Positions 22,935 through 31,271 of a DNA stretch of 47,667 nt are shown piece by piece. The stretch covers positions 1 through 47,667 of the forward strand of contig NZ_JAPHNL010000259.1 in NCBI RefSeq assembly GCF_026274175.1, written 5' to 3'. The notes beneath the pieces are model-generated. The model was not told where the DNA came from and searched no databases. It was given only the letters and a program-made list of their open reading frames with translations. The translations under genes and the position numbers were made by a program. The stretch is from Streptomyces beihaiensis (GTDB lineage: Bacteria > Actinomycetota > Actinomycetes > Streptomycetales > Streptomycetaceae). Numbering within the stretch: the stretch's first letter is position 1; the number at the start of each line of letters is the position of its first letter.

Positions 22935-24398
22935 ATGAGCCCCCGCCCGTCACCCACCCCCGAACGGGCTGCGCCCACAAACCCACCTTCGCCCGCCCTC
23001 GCACCCGGCCCCCCACCCCTCGCCGGCGGCACCCAAGGCCCCGACGCCCTCCGGCCCCTGCTCCACACCGTTCTCGACGCCCTCCACACCGGCGCCACCC
23101 ACCGCGCGGGCCCCCTCCCCGCCGGCGGCCCCGACACCGTCGCCGCGCACCTACGCGACCGAGCAGGCGACCTCCTGCCCACCCGCGGCACCGGCCCCCA
23201 CCACGCCCTACGCACCCTCGTCACCGCCGTCGCCGCGGGCGCCGCCGACCCTGCCGACCCGCTCTGCGCCGCCCACCTGCACTGCCCACCCCTCGCCGTC
23301 GCCGTCGCCGCCGACCTCGCCGCCGGCGCCCTCAACCCCTCCATGGACTCCTGGGACCAAGCCCCCGCCGCCTCCGAACTCGAAGCCCTCCTCACCCGCA
23401 CCCTCGCCCACGAGATCTACCGCCCCCACCCCTCGGCCCCCACACCACCCGACGCGCTCGTCACCACCGGCGGCACCGAAGCCAACCAACTCGCCGTCCT
23501 CCTCGCCCGCGAAACCAACCCGCACCCCCAGCCCGTCCAGCTCCTCACCGGCGCCAACGCCCACCACAGCCTCGCCCGCGCCGCCTGGCTCCTCGGCCTT
23601 CCCGCCCCCATCACCCTCCCCACGCCAGGCGGCACCCTCGACCCCGCAGCCCTCGACGCCGCACTCACCGGCCTACCCGGCCCCAAACTCGTCGCCGCCA
23701 CCGCCGGCACCACCGACGCCGGCCTCATCGACCCGCTCCCCGACATCGCCGACATCACCGAACACCACGGCGCCCGCCTCCACATCGACGCCGCCTACGG
23801 CGCGGGTCTCCTCTTCAGCGACCGCCACGCCCACCGCCTCCACGGCCTCGACCGCGCCCACACCGTCACCCTCGACCTCCACAAACTCGGCTGGCAGCCC
23901 GTCGCCGCCGGCCTCCTCGCCGTACGCGACACCACCGAAACCACCGCCCTCACCCACACCGCCGACTACCTCAACGCCGACGACGACACCGAAGCGGGCC
24001 TCCCCGACCTCCTCGGCCGCTCCCTGCGCACCACCCGACGCCCCGACATCCTCAAAATCGCCGTCACCCTCAAAGCCCTCGGCCGCACCGGCCTCGCCGC
24101 TCTCGTCGACCAGGTCTGCGACCACGCCCGCCACCTCGCCCACCTCGTCGCCACCCATCCCGCCCTCGAGCTCTACGACACCCCCACCATCTCCACCGTC
24201 CTGTTCCGGCCCACCGGCGCCCCCGACTCCCACATCGCCGCCATCCGCCGCAACCTCCTCACCGAAGGCCACGCCGTCCTCGGCCGCGCCCGCATGGACA
24301 ACCGCCTCTGGCTCAAAGCCACCCTCCTCAACCCCCACACCGACCCCGCCGCCCTCGCCGCGCTCCTCAAACTGGTGGAAGGACACACTCCGCGATGA
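22935..24398 (+). CDS. PLP-dependent group II decarboxylase, DesA-like (lysine/diamine-forming)
   Basis: 487 residues, ATG 22935 preceded by GAAGGA. Fold-type I PLP features: TTGGTEANQLAVLLAR near residue 178, HHSLARAAWLLG, HIDAAYGAG with the cofactor-contacting Asp, and TLDLHKLGWQP, whose Lys holds PLP. The family includes L-lysine decarboxylase DesA of desferrioxamine synthesis and 2,4-diaminobutyrate decarboxylases. Its stop overlaps the start of a DesB-like N-hydroxylase (ATGA), strongly supporting production of a diamine such as cadaverine for hydroxylation. The N-terminal 35 residues are Pro-rich and probably disordered. No desC (acyltransferase) or desD (NIS synthetase) follows. Substrate is inferred, with lysine the first choice. 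Confidence 0.85.
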   Translation: MSPRPSPTPERAAPTNPPSPALAPGPPPLAGGTQGPDALRPLLHTVLDALHTGATHRAGPLPAGGPDTVAAHLRDRAGDLLPTRGTGPHHALRTLVTAVAAGAADPADPLCAAHLHCPPLAVAVAADLAAGALNPSMDSWDQAPAASELEALLTRTLAHEIYRPHPSAPTPPDALVTTGGTEANQLAVLLARETNPHPQPVQLLTGANAHHSLARAAWLLGLPAPITLPTPGGTLDPAALDAALTGLPGPKLVAATAGTTDAGLIDPLPDIADITEHHGARLHIDAAYGAGLLFSDRHAHRLHGLDRAHTVTLDLHKLGWQPVAAGLLAVRDTTETTALTHTADYLNADDDTEAGLPDLLGRSLRTTRRPDILKIAVTLKALGRTGLAALVDQVCDHARHLAHLVATHPALELYDTPTISTVLFRPTGAPDSHIAAIRRNLLTEGHAVLGRARMDNRLWLKATLLNPHTDPAALAALLKLVEGHTPR

Positions 24399-25888
24399 AC
24401 GCCGAGACAGCCGCACCTGGCGCACCCACCGCCACCCGCCCCAGCTCGACCCCGAGCCCCAGCCCCAGCCCCAGCGCCAGCCCCGGTCCCGAAGCTCCCC
24501 GTGACCTCGTCGGCATCGGCATCGGCCCCTTCAACCTCTCCCTCGCCGCCCTCGCCCACCCCCTCACCGAACTCGACACCGCCTTCTACGAACAACGCCC
24601 CGCCTTCCACTGGCACCCCGGACTCCTCCTCGACGGCGCCACCCTCCAAGTCCCCTTCCTCGCCGACCTCGTCACCCTCGCCGACCCCACCAGCCACTGG
24701 ACCTTCCTCAACTACCTCAAAACCCGTGAACGCCTCTACCCCTTCTACTTCGCCGAGCACTTCCACATCCACCGCGCCGAATACGACGCCTACTGCCGCT
24801 GGGTCAGCGAAAACCTCCCCGGACTCCACTTCGACCACCAAGTCGACGCCGTCCGCTGGAACCCCGAACGCTCCCTGTTCGAAGTCGACTTCACCCAGCT
24901 CGACTCCGACGGCGAAGCAGAAGCCCTCGGACGCACCTACACCAGGAACATCGCCCTCGGTATCGGCACCGAACCCCACATCCCCGAACCCCTCAAACCA
25001 CTGGCCGAAGCCCCCACCGTCCCCGTCATCCACTCCGCCGACTACCTCACCCACCGCGACCGACTCCTCACCGCCGACCACGTCACCGTCATCGGCTCAG
25101 GCCAGTCCGGGGCCGAGATCTTCCTCGACCTCCTCAAGAACCGGCCGGCAGGCCGCGAAAGAATCCACTGGCTCACCCGCACCGAAGCGTTCCGGCCCAT
25201 GGAGTACTCCAAGCTCGGCCTCGAACACTTCACTCCCGACTACACCCACTACTTCCACCACCTCACCGAAGCCACCCGCAACGAACTCCTGCCACGACAA
25301 GGGCAGTTGCACAAGGCCATCGACACCGACACCATCACCGCCATCCACGAAGAGCTCTACCGCCGCACCCTCCACGGCGGCTGGCCCGACACCACACTCA
25401 CCCCCGGCGTCAACGTCCGCACCGCGGGGCGCGTCGCCACCACCCAAGTCGAACTCCACCTCGAACACCGCCAGCAAGGCACCCGCTCCCGCCTCACCAC
25501 CGACGCCGTCGTCCTCGCCACCGGCTACCGCGAACGCCCCCTCGGCCGACTCCTCGCCGGACTCGACCCCTACATGCGCCGCGACAGCCGCGAACGGCCC
25601 CGCATCGACGAACACTTCCGCCTCGTCCTCGACCCGTCCGTCCAAGGCGCCGTCTACGTACAGAACGCCGAACGCCACACCCACGGCGTCGGCGCCCCCG
25701 ACCTCGGCCTCGCCGCCTGGCGCAGCGCCACCATCCTCAACACCCTCACCGGCAAGAACCCCTACCCCCAGCCCCGCCGCACCGCCTTCACCACCTTCGG
25801 CCTCACCACCGACGCCCACCGCACCCCAGGACCCGGAGCCGGACAACACCCCACCGGCCGCAGCACACTCGTCAAACTCGCCGACTGA
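24395..25888 (+). CDS. FAD/NADPH-dependent N-monooxygenase, DesB-like (lysine/cadaverine N-hydroxylase family)
   Basis: 497 residues. The start overlaps the decarboxylase stop. A Pro/Ser repeat leader (PSPSPSPSASPGP) precedes the FAD motif GIGIGPFNLSLAAL near residue 41; the NADPH-binding motif VIGSGQSGAEIF is near residue 230, and the ATGYRE motif near 370. This is the family of IucD, PvdA and DesB, which hydroxylate the side-chain amine of lysine, ornithine or cadaverine to make hydroxamate siderophores or related N-O compounds. Coupled to a DesA-like decarboxylase it would yield N-hydroxycadaverine. The next gene is an unrelated SIMPL protein, so later pathway steps must be encoded elsewhere. 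Third codon positions are almost all C, as in the genes on its left. Confidence 0.88.
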   Translation: MNAETAAPGAPTATRPSSTPSPSPSPSASPGPEAPRDLVGIGIGPFNLSLAALAHPLTELDTAFYEQRPAFHWHPGLLLDGATLQVPFLADLVTLADPTSHWTFLNYLKTRERLYPFYFAEHFHIHRAEYDAYCRWVSENLPGLHFDHQVDAVRWNPERSLFEVDFTQLDSDGEAEALGRTYTRNIALGIGTEPHIPEPLKPLAEAPTVPVIHSADYLTHRDRLLTADHVTVIGSGQSGAEIFLDLLKNRPAGRERIHWLTRTEAFRPMEYSKLGLEHFTPDYTHYFHHLTEATRNELLPRQGQLHKAIDTDTITAIHEELYRRTLHGGWPDTTLTPGVNVRTAGRVATTQVELHLEHRQQGTRSRLTTDAVVLATGYRERPLGRLLAGLDPYMRRDSRERPRIDEHFRLVLDPSVQGAVYVQNAERHTHGVGAPDLGLAAWRSATILNTLTGKNPYPQPRRTAFTTFGLTTDAHRTPGPGAGQHPTGRSTLVKLAD

Positions 25889-25945
25889 CCAACCACCGCC
25901 TGACACCGACACGCCGACACCCCCCACGAGTGTCACAGTGAACCC

Positions 25946-26644
25946 ATGACCGAGCCCACGCCCTACGGCACCCCCGACACGCCCCGCCTCTCCGTCCGCG
26001 GCGAAGCCCACATCGAAGCCGAACCCGAACTCGCCCGCATCGGCATCACCGTCACCGCCCGAAACACCGACCGACGCGCCACCCTCACCGACCTCACCCA
26101 CCGCAACAACACCACCCTCGACCTCGTCAAAACGTACGGCGACCACGTAGAGAAACTCGAAACCGGCACCTTCACCCTCACCCCCGAATTCACCAGACAC
26201 GGCCGCGGTGAACGCATCCGCACCTACCACGGACGCGTTCACATCACCGCCGAACTCAACGACTTCACCGCACTCGGCGAACTCGCCACCCGCCTCGCCG
26301 ATCTCGAACTCACCCGCGTCGACGGCCCCTGGTGGTCCCTGCGCCGCACCTCACCCGTCCACGCCGACGCACGCCGACAAGCCGTGCACGAAGCGGTCCA
26401 GCGCGCCCGCGAATACGCCGATGCCCTCGGCACCACGCTCGACGCCCTCGTCGAACTCGCCGACACCGCCGCCGACGACCACACCTGGACCCACGCCCCC
26501 ACACCCCGCGCCATGTTCGGCGCCGCCGCTCCCGGCGGAGCCGCGCCCGACGACACACCCTCCGCCCTCGACCTCGAACCCCAGCGACAACAGGTACGCG
26601 CGCAGGTGAACGCCCGCTTCACCCTCCACCCGCCGACACTCTGA
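25946..26644 (+). CDS. SIMPL (DUF541) domain protein
   Basis: 232 residues. The SIMPL pattern is visible: LSVRGEAHIEAEPELARIGITVTAR at the N terminus, NNTTLDLVKTYGDHVEKLETG, TYHGRVHITAELNDF, and AVQRAREYADALGTTLDALVEL before a variable C terminus. There is no signal peptide, unlike many Gram-negative members, so it is likely cytoplasmic. The biochemical role of the family is not established. It sits alone between the N-hydroxylase (57-bp gap) and pyruvate kinase, with no ribosome site upstream of the ATG and no obvious link to either neighbour. Confidence 0.82.
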   Translation: MTEPTPYGTPDTPRLSVRGEAHIEAEPELARIGITVTARNTDRRATLTDLTHRNNTTLDLVKTYGDHVEKLETGTFTLTPEFTRHGRGERIRTYHGRVHITAELNDFTALGELATRLADLELTRVDGPWWSLRRTSPVHADARRQAVHEAVQRAREYADALGTTLDALVELADTAADDHTWTHAPTPRAMFGAAAPGGAAPDDTPSALDLEPQRQQVRAQVNARFTLHPPTL

Positions 26645-26776
26645 GAGGACGAAAGGGGTGCTCATCAGAGCGAGGGAGTGCCCACATTCAAAACTTGGCG
26701 ACGCTTGTCAATAACCCTTCATGCAAAGCTCGTTGAGTAGTCACGCCCACCCAATTACCTACCCGCCAGTAAGCCC

Positions 26777-26782
26777 TAGGCT
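26777..26782 (+). promoter_or_regulatory. Candidate -10 for leaderless pyk transcription
   Basis: TAGGCT stands 6 bp before the pyk ATG (26789) and no Shine-Dalgarno is present. The 144-bp gap upstream is unusually AT-rich for this DNA and also contains TTGTCA (26706-26711), a possible -35 of a separate promoter. Confidence 0.5.
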
Positions 26783-26788
26783 CGAATC

Positions 26789-28225
26789 ATGCGCCGAGCA
26801 AAGATCGTCTGTACTCTGGGCCCCGCCACCGACTCGTACGAGCAGATCAAAGCACTCGTCGAAGCCGGAATGGACGTAGCCCGCTTCAACCTCAGCCACG
26901 GCACCTACGCCGAACACGAGGAGCGCTACCAGCGCGTGCGGAAGGCATCCGAAGAGACCGGCCGCAGCGTCGGAATCCTCGCCGACCTTCAAGGCCCGAA
27001 GATCCGACTCGGCCGGTTCAGTGAAGGACCCGTACTCCTTGAACGCGGCGACACCTTCACCATCACCGTCGAGAACGGCGTCGAGGGCGACCGCCAGACC
27101 TGCGGCACCACCTACGACGGCCTCGCCGCCGACGTCACCCCCGGCGAACGCATCCTCGTCGACGACGGAAAGGTCACCCTCGAAGTCACTCGCGTCGACG
27201 GCCCCCGCGTCCACACCAAGGTCGTCGAAGGCGGCATGGTCTCCGACCACAAGGGCCTCAACCTCCCCGGCGTCGCCGTCTCCGTCCCCGCGCTCAGCGA
27301 CAAGGACGAGGCCGACCTGCGCTGGGCCCTGAACATCGGCGCCGACCTCATCGCGCTCTCCTTCGTCCGCAACGGCCGCGACATCGAAGACGTCCACCGC
27401 ATCATGGACGAGGAAGACCGTCGCCTCCCCGTCATCGCCAAGGTCGAAAAACCCCAGGCCGTCGACAACATCGACGACATCGTCGCCGCCTTCGACGCAA
27501 TCATGGTCGCGCGCGGAGACCTGGGTGTGGAGATGCCCCTGGAGCAGGTCCCCATCGTCCAGAAGCGCGCCATCAAACTCGCCAAGCGCAACGCCAAGCC
27601 CGTCATCGTCGCCACCCAGATGCTCGACTCGATGATCGACAACTCCCGTCCCACCAGGGCGGAAGCGAGCGACGTCGCCAACGCGGTCATCGACGGCACG
27701 GACGCGGTCATGCTCTCCGGCGAGACCAGCGTCGGAAAGTACGCCGTCGAAACGGTCCGGACGATGGCCCGCATCGTCGAAGCCGCCGAGGAAGACATCC
27801 TCGCCAAGGGCCTGCCGCCGCTGACCGAACGCAACAAGCCCCGCACCCAGGGCGGCGCGGTCGCCCGCGCGGCAGCGGAGATGGGCGACTTCCTCGGCGC
27901 GAAGTTCCTGGTCGCCTTCACGAAGTCCGGCGACACGGTCAAACGCCTCTCCCGCTACCGCTCGCCCATCCCGCTCCTGGCCTTCACTCCCGAGCCGGCG
28001 ACCCGCTCCCAGCTCAGCCTCACGTGGGGCGTGGAGACCTTCCTCGGCCCGCACGTCGAGTCGACGGACGCGATGATCGCGCAGGTCGACGACATGCTCC
28101 TCAAGATCGGCCGCTGCGAGAGGGGCGACGTCGTCGTCATCACGGCAGGCTCCCCGCCCGGCGTCCCCGGCACGACGAACCTGGTCCGCGTCCATCACAT
28201 CGGCGAGGACGACAGCCCGAAGTAG
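26789..28225 (+). CDS. pyk: Pyruvate kinase
   Basis: 478 residues, normal length. Family landmarks: KIVCTLGPATDSYEQIKALV and ARFNLSHG at the N terminus, ILADLQGPKIRLG, the B domain to about residue 165, IAKVEKPQAVDNIDDI with the active-site Lys, MVARGDLGVEMPLEQVP, MLDSMIDNSRPTRAEASDVANAV, and a C-terminal regulatory domain with SGDTVKRLSRYRSPIP. It makes pyruvate and ATP from phosphoenolpyruvate and ADP in glycolysis. In Streptomyces coelicolor a pyk gene has the same neighbours (ANTAR response regulator, branched-chain amino acid transporter, polA), so this segment is core chromosome. Translation is probably leaderless. Confidence 0.97.
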   Translation: MRRAKIVCTLGPATDSYEQIKALVEAGMDVARFNLSHGTYAEHEERYQRVRKASEETGRSVGILADLQGPKIRLGRFSEGPVLLERGDTFTITVENGVEGDRQTCGTTYDGLAADVTPGERILVDDGKVTLEVTRVDGPRVHTKVVEGGMVSDHKGLNLPGVAVSVPALSDKDEADLRWALNIGADLIALSFVRNGRDIEDVHRIMDEEDRRLPVIAKVEKPQAVDNIDDIVAAFDAIMVARGDLGVEMPLEQVPIVQKRAIKLAKRNAKPVIVATQMLDSMIDNSRPTRAEASDVANAVIDGTDAVMLSGETSVGKYAVETVRTMARIVEAAEEDILAKGLPPLTERNKPRTQGGAVARAAAEMGDFLGAKFLVAFTKSGDTVKRLSRYRSPIPLLAFTPEPATRSQLSLTWGVETFLGPHVESTDAMIAQVDDMLLKIGRCERGDVVVITAGSPPGVPGTTNLVRVHHIGEDDSPK

Positions 28226-28249
28226 CCCCGCCCGAGGCCCCGCGCACCT

Positions 28250-28604
28250 TCAGTGCTTGGGGCCTACGTGTATGTCCATCAGGGCGACGTCAGCCTTGCG
28301 GGCGACGGAGATGTCGTACTTCGTGGGCTGCTTCCAAGACGCCGCGGCGCAGAGAGCTGATGCAACCATCACCGAGACAGAGGCCGAGCAGGTACGAGTA
28401 CGCGGCCGGATCCTCGGGGGGCGAGGGGATCCCTTGGCACCTCGGGCAGGGCGCCGCACGGCCAGTCCGTGTGAGCGGCTGGATGCGTGTGTGCCAGGAC
28501 CGGATCGCGGCGCGTGACATGCCAGTCTCCTTGCTGACCGAGTTCGGGCTGCGTCCTTGCTCGACCAGAGCGAGCGCCCGCTCACGTGTGCTCATGTCGT
28601 ACAT
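28250..28604 (-). pseudogene. Remnant of an HTH/LAGLIDADG-type gene, internally deleted and frameshifted
   Basis: From ATG 28604 or 28595 the reading frame gives STRERALALVEQGRSPNSVS and GMSRAAIRSWHTRI (a helix-turn-helix), a CPRC pair, then YSYLLGLCLGDGCIS, a LAGLIDADG-like first motif. It then leaves the conserved pattern. A second frame, entered near 28345, gives WKQPTKYDISVARKADVALM and ends IHVGPKH at the stop (28250-28252), which I recognise as the C terminus of the same Streptomyces family. From memory intact members are roughly 230 residues, so over 100 codons in the middle are missing and the two ends are out of frame. It lies downstream of a tRNA gene on the same strand. Confidence 0.75.
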
Positions 28605-28642
28605 GTGGGCAGACTGAGCTGTTATACGGCGCGACACGCAGC

Positions 28643-28680
28643 AAAAAAGCGGATGTTCACGAGAACGTGAGCATCCGCTT
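28643..28680 (-). terminator. Rho-independent terminator of the tRNA gene
   Basis: A 15-bp stem (arms 28647-28661 and 28666-28680, with one wobble pair) closes a 4-base loop and is followed on the minus strand by six T (28648-28643). It lies 33 bp beyond the tRNA 3' end. A classic U-tract terminator is unusual in this GC-rich genome. Confidence 0.85.
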
Positions 28681-28712
28681 CGAGCTGGCCAACCTTCGAT
28701 TCGAAGGAAAAG

Positions 28713-28787
28713 TGCCCCGGGTCGGACTCGAACCGACACTGTATGGGTTTTGAATCCATTGCCTGCTGCCAATTGGGCTACCGGGGC
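28713..28787 (-). tRNA. tRNA with anticodon CAA (Leu codon UUG) but class I shape
   Basis: The 75-base cloverleaf fits fully: acceptor GCCCCGG/CCGGGGC with discriminator A, D arm GCCC...AGGC with loop AATTGGCAGC, anticodon arm ATGGA-TTCAAAA-CCCAT, 5-base variable loop ACAGT, and T arm GTCGG-TTCGAGT-CCGAC. The anticodon is CAA (28750-28752 on the complement). Normal tRNA-Leu is class II with a long variable arm; this one is class I, and position 31-39 is an A-C mismatch. CCA is not encoded. The D loop resembles tRNA-Gln. Whether it is charged with Leu, another residue, or is not used in decoding cannot be read from sequence. Confidence 0.85.
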
Positions 28788-28893
28788 CTGCAGAATCAAA
28801 GGTTCCCCTTGACCCGCTGCCCGACCACCTTACCGCAGCTAGGTACGCTCTTGGCAGCAGTATCCCCGCCCTGCCCGAACAAGGAGCGCCCCC

Positions 28894-29550
28894 GTGACCG
28901 GCCCCGAGTCGACCCAGCCCGCTGACGCCGCCGACGACGACAAGTCGCACGTCCCGCCGCTGACGACCCGCGTCGTCATCGCCGAGGACGAGGCCCTGAT
29001 CCGCCTCGATCTGAAAGAGATGCTGGAGGAGGAGGGCTACACGGTCGTCGGTGAGGCCGGTGACGGTGAGGAGGCCGTCGAGCTGGCCCGTGAGCACAAG
29101 CCCGACCTCGTGATCCTGGACGTGAAGATGCCGAAGATGGACGGCATCAGCGCGGCGGAGAAGATCGCCGAGGAGTCGATCGCGCCGGTGCTGATGCTGA
29201 CCGCGTTCTCGCAGCGTGACCTGGTCGAGCGGGCGCGGGACGCGGGTGCGATGGCGTACCTGGTGAAGCCGTTCAGCAAGAGTGACGTCGTGCCGGCGAT
29301 CGAGATGGCGGTCTCTCGTTTCACGGAGCTGAAGACGCTGGAGAAGGAGGTCGCGGACCTCACGCAGCGCCTGGAGACGCGGAAGCTGGTGGACCGGGCG
29401 AAGTCGGTGTTGCAGACGCAGTACGGGCTGACGGAGCCGGCGGCGTTCCGGTGGATTCAGAAGACGTCGATGGACCGGCGGCTTTCGATGCAGCAGGTGG
29501 CGGAGGCGGTCATTCAGGACGCCGAGGAGAAGAAGGCGTCGAAGGGCTGA
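28894..29550 (+). CDS. pdtaR: ANTAR-domain response regulator, PdtaR-like
   Basis: 218 residues, GTG 28894 with AAGGAG 7 bp upstream. The receiver domain (about residues 24-140) has the acidic pair Glu31-Asp32 and phosphoacceptor Asp76 in VILDVKMPKMDG, then Thr in MLTAF and Lys in LVKPFSK. The C-terminal ANTAR RNA-binding domain follows a coiled coil (LKTLEKEVADLTQRLE) and contains LVDRAKSVLQTQYGLTEPAAFRWIQ. ANTAR proteins bind paired stem-loops in mRNA leaders and prevent termination; in mycobacteria PdtaR is phosphorylated by PdtaS. The kinase gene is not in this window. TTGACC (28809-28814) could be its -35. It ends at a bidirectional terminator. Confidence 0.93.
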   Translation: MTGPESTQPADAADDDKSHVPPLTTRVVIAEDEALIRLDLKEMLEEEGYTVVGEAGDGEEAVELAREHKPDLVILDVKMPKMDGISAAEKIAEESIAPVLMLTAFSQRDLVERARDAGAMAYLVKPFSKSDVVPAIEMAVSRFTELKTLEKEVADLTQRLETRKLVDRAKSVLQTQYGLTEPAAFRWIQKTSMDRRLSMQQVAEAVIQDAEEKKASKG

Positions 29551-29582
29551 CGGACCGGACGGCGCCGCCGCGCGTGTGAAAG

Positions 29583-29621
29583 GCGTGAGGCCCGCACCCA
29601 CCCGTGGTGCGGGCCTCACGC
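29583..29621. terminator. Bidirectional hairpin terminator between pdtaR and livF
   Basis: A perfect 16-bp stem, GCGTGAGGCCCGCACC (29583-29598) and its complement (29606-29621), with a 7-base loop, lies between the convergent stops at 29550 and 29638. Confidence 0.88.
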
Positions 29622-29637
29622 GTGTGTGCGCCCGTCG

Positions 29638-30354
29638 TCAGTCTTCGCCGAGGTAGGCCTTGCGTACGGATTCGTCGTGCAGGAGGTCTTGTCCGGTGCC
29701 GGACAGGACGATCGAGCCGACTTCCATGACGTGACCCTGGTCGGCGAGTGACAGGGCGGCCTGGGCGTTCTGTTCGACGAGCAGGATGGTCGTGCCCTGG
29801 GCCTTGAGTTCCGCGATGGTCTCGAGGATCTTCTGCATCATGATCGGGGAGAGCCCCATGGAGGGTTCGTCGAGCATGAGGAGTTTGGGCCGGGACATGA
29901 GGGCGCGGCCCATGGCGAGCATTTGTTGTTCGCCGCCCGAGAGTGTTCCAGCTGCTTGCTTTCTGCGTTCGCCGAGGATCGGGAAGAGATCGTAGGCGCG
30001 CTGGATGTCTTTTTCGATTCCTTCCGGGTCTTTGCGCAGGAACGCGCCCAGCTGGAGGTTTTCCAGGATGCTGAGGCGTGGAAAGATGTGGCGGCCTTCG
30101 GGGGAGTGGGCGAGGCCCATGGCGACGATTTTGTGGGCGGGGATGCCGCTCAGTGGCTTTCCGTCGAAGGTGATGCTTCCGCTGAGTGGTTTGAGCAGGC
30201 CGGACAGGGTGCGCAGGGTTGTTGTCTTGCCGGCGCCGTTCGTGCCGATGAGGGTGACGACCTGGCCCTGCTGGACGCTGAAGGAGATGCCTTTTACGGC
30301 TTCGATCTTGCCGTAGGCGACCTTGAGGTTGTCGACCTCGAGCAGTGCGGTCAT
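29638..30354 (-). CDS. livF: Branched-chain amino acid ABC transporter ATP-binding protein LivF
   Basis: 238 residues. Walker A GTNGAGKTTTL near residue 38, ABC signature LSGGEQQMLAMGRAL, Walker B LLMLDEPSMGLSP, and switch His region LLVEQNAQAAL, all typical of LivF. It hydrolyses ATP at the inner face of the membrane, paired with LivG. ATG 30354 overlaps the livG stop (ATGA). It is the last gene of the livK-H-M-G-F operon and ends at the hairpin 29583-29621. Confidence 0.95.
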   Translation of the reverse strand: MTALLEVDNLKVAYGKIEAVKGISFSVQQGQVVTLIGTNGAGKTTTLRTLSGLLKPLSGSITFDGKPLSGIPAHKIVAMGLAHSPEGRHIFPRLSILENLQLGAFLRKDPEGIEKDIQRAYDLFPILGERRKQAAGTLSGGEQQMLAMGRALMSRPKLLMLDEPSMGLSPIMMQKILETIAELKAQGTTILLVEQNAQAALSLADQGHVMEVGSIVLSGTGQDLLHDESVRKAYLGED

Positions 30355-31271
30355 TTGTCGTCGTCTCCTTGTGCGGCGTCTCCTTCTTCGGCGGCTTCGG
30401 CCGTCCCGGCGGTTCCGTCCTCGGCGGCGTGGCTCTCCGCGGCCTGCACCTCGGCAAGGGCGGTGTCCTCGGGGGCGCCTTCGAAGGGGGTGCCGAGATA
30501 GGCGGCGACGACGCGTTCGTCGCCCTGGACGACGTCGCTGGTTCCCTCGACGAGTTTTTCGCCCTGCACGAGGACGGCGACGCGGTCGCAGAGGTTGAAG
30601 ATGAAGCGCATGTCGTGCTCGATGACGAGGACGGCGATGCCCTTGTCGCGGATGGCGAAGACGAGTTCTTCGGTGGCGCGGGTCTCTTGGGGGTTCATGC
30701 CGGCGGTGGGCTCGTCGAGGAGGAGGAGTCCGGGTTCGCTGGCGAGGGCGCGGGCGATTTCGAGTTTTCTTTGTTCGCCGTAGGGGAGGCTGCGGGCGAG
30801 GTGGTCGCGTTTGTGGTCGAGGCCCGTGAACTTGAGAAGTTCCATGGCGCGTTCTTCGGACGCCGCTTCGGCCTTGCGGAATCCGGGGCCTCGTAGGAGG
30901 GCTGACCAGAGTCCTTCTTTTGTCCTCGTGTGGCGTCCGACGAGGACGTTTTCGAGGACGGTCATGTTGGCGAAGAGCCGGATGTTCTGGAAGGTGCGGG
31001 CCATTCCGGCCTTGGTGACGAGGTGGGGTTTGGGCGGGAGGGTGGTGCCTTTGTAGGCGACGGTGCCCTCGGTGGGGTGGTAGAGGCCGGTGAGGCAGTT
31101 GAAGAAGGTGGTCTTTCCGGCGCCGTTGGGGCCGATGAGGCCGACGATTTCGCCGGTGGAGACGGTGAGGTCGACGTTGCGTACGGCGGTGAGTCCGCCG
31201 AAGCGCATGGTGACGCCGCGGGCCTCCAGGACGGTTTGCTGGGGCGTGGTGGTTGTCGTCATGGTGGTCAT
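30351..31271 (-). CDS. livG: Branched-chain amino acid ABC transporter ATP-binding protein LivG
   Basis: 306 residues, longer than usual (about 255) because of an acidic C-terminal tail of about 50 residues rich in Ala and Glu (GTAGTAEAAEEGDAAQGDDD). The ATPase core has IGPNGAGKTTFFNCLTG, SLPYGEQRKLEIARAL and LLLLDEPTAGMNPQE, and the LivG-type YHPTEG insertion. ATG 31271 overlaps the livM stop; a second in-frame ATG (31262) is possible. The tail carries no recognisable motif and may be disordered. Confidence 0.95.
   Translation of the reverse strand: MTTMTTTTTPQQTVLEARGVTMRFGGLTAVRNVDLTVSTGEIVGLIGPNGAGKTTFFNCLTGLYHPTEGTVAYKGTTLPPKPHLVTKAGMARTFQNIRLFANMTVLENVLVGRHTRTKEGLWSALLRGPGFRKAEAASEERAMELLKFTGLDHKRDHLARSLPYGEQRKLEIARALASEPGLLLLDEPTAGMNPQETRATEELVFAIRDKGIAVLVIEHDMRFIFNLCDRVAVLVQGEKLVEGTSDVVQGDERVVAAYLGTPFEGAPEDTALAEVQAAESHAAEDGTAGTAEAAEEGDAAQGDDDK

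Noticed and set aside
22935-26644. A desferrioxamine (desABCD) cluster
   Set aside because: Only DesA- and DesB-like genes are present; the next gene is a SIMPL protein, and no acyltransferase, NIS synthetase or iron box is seen.
28713-28787. Standard tRNA-Leu(CAA)
   Set aside because: No long variable arm; the sequence folds as a 75-base class I tRNA, so it is reported as unusual instead.
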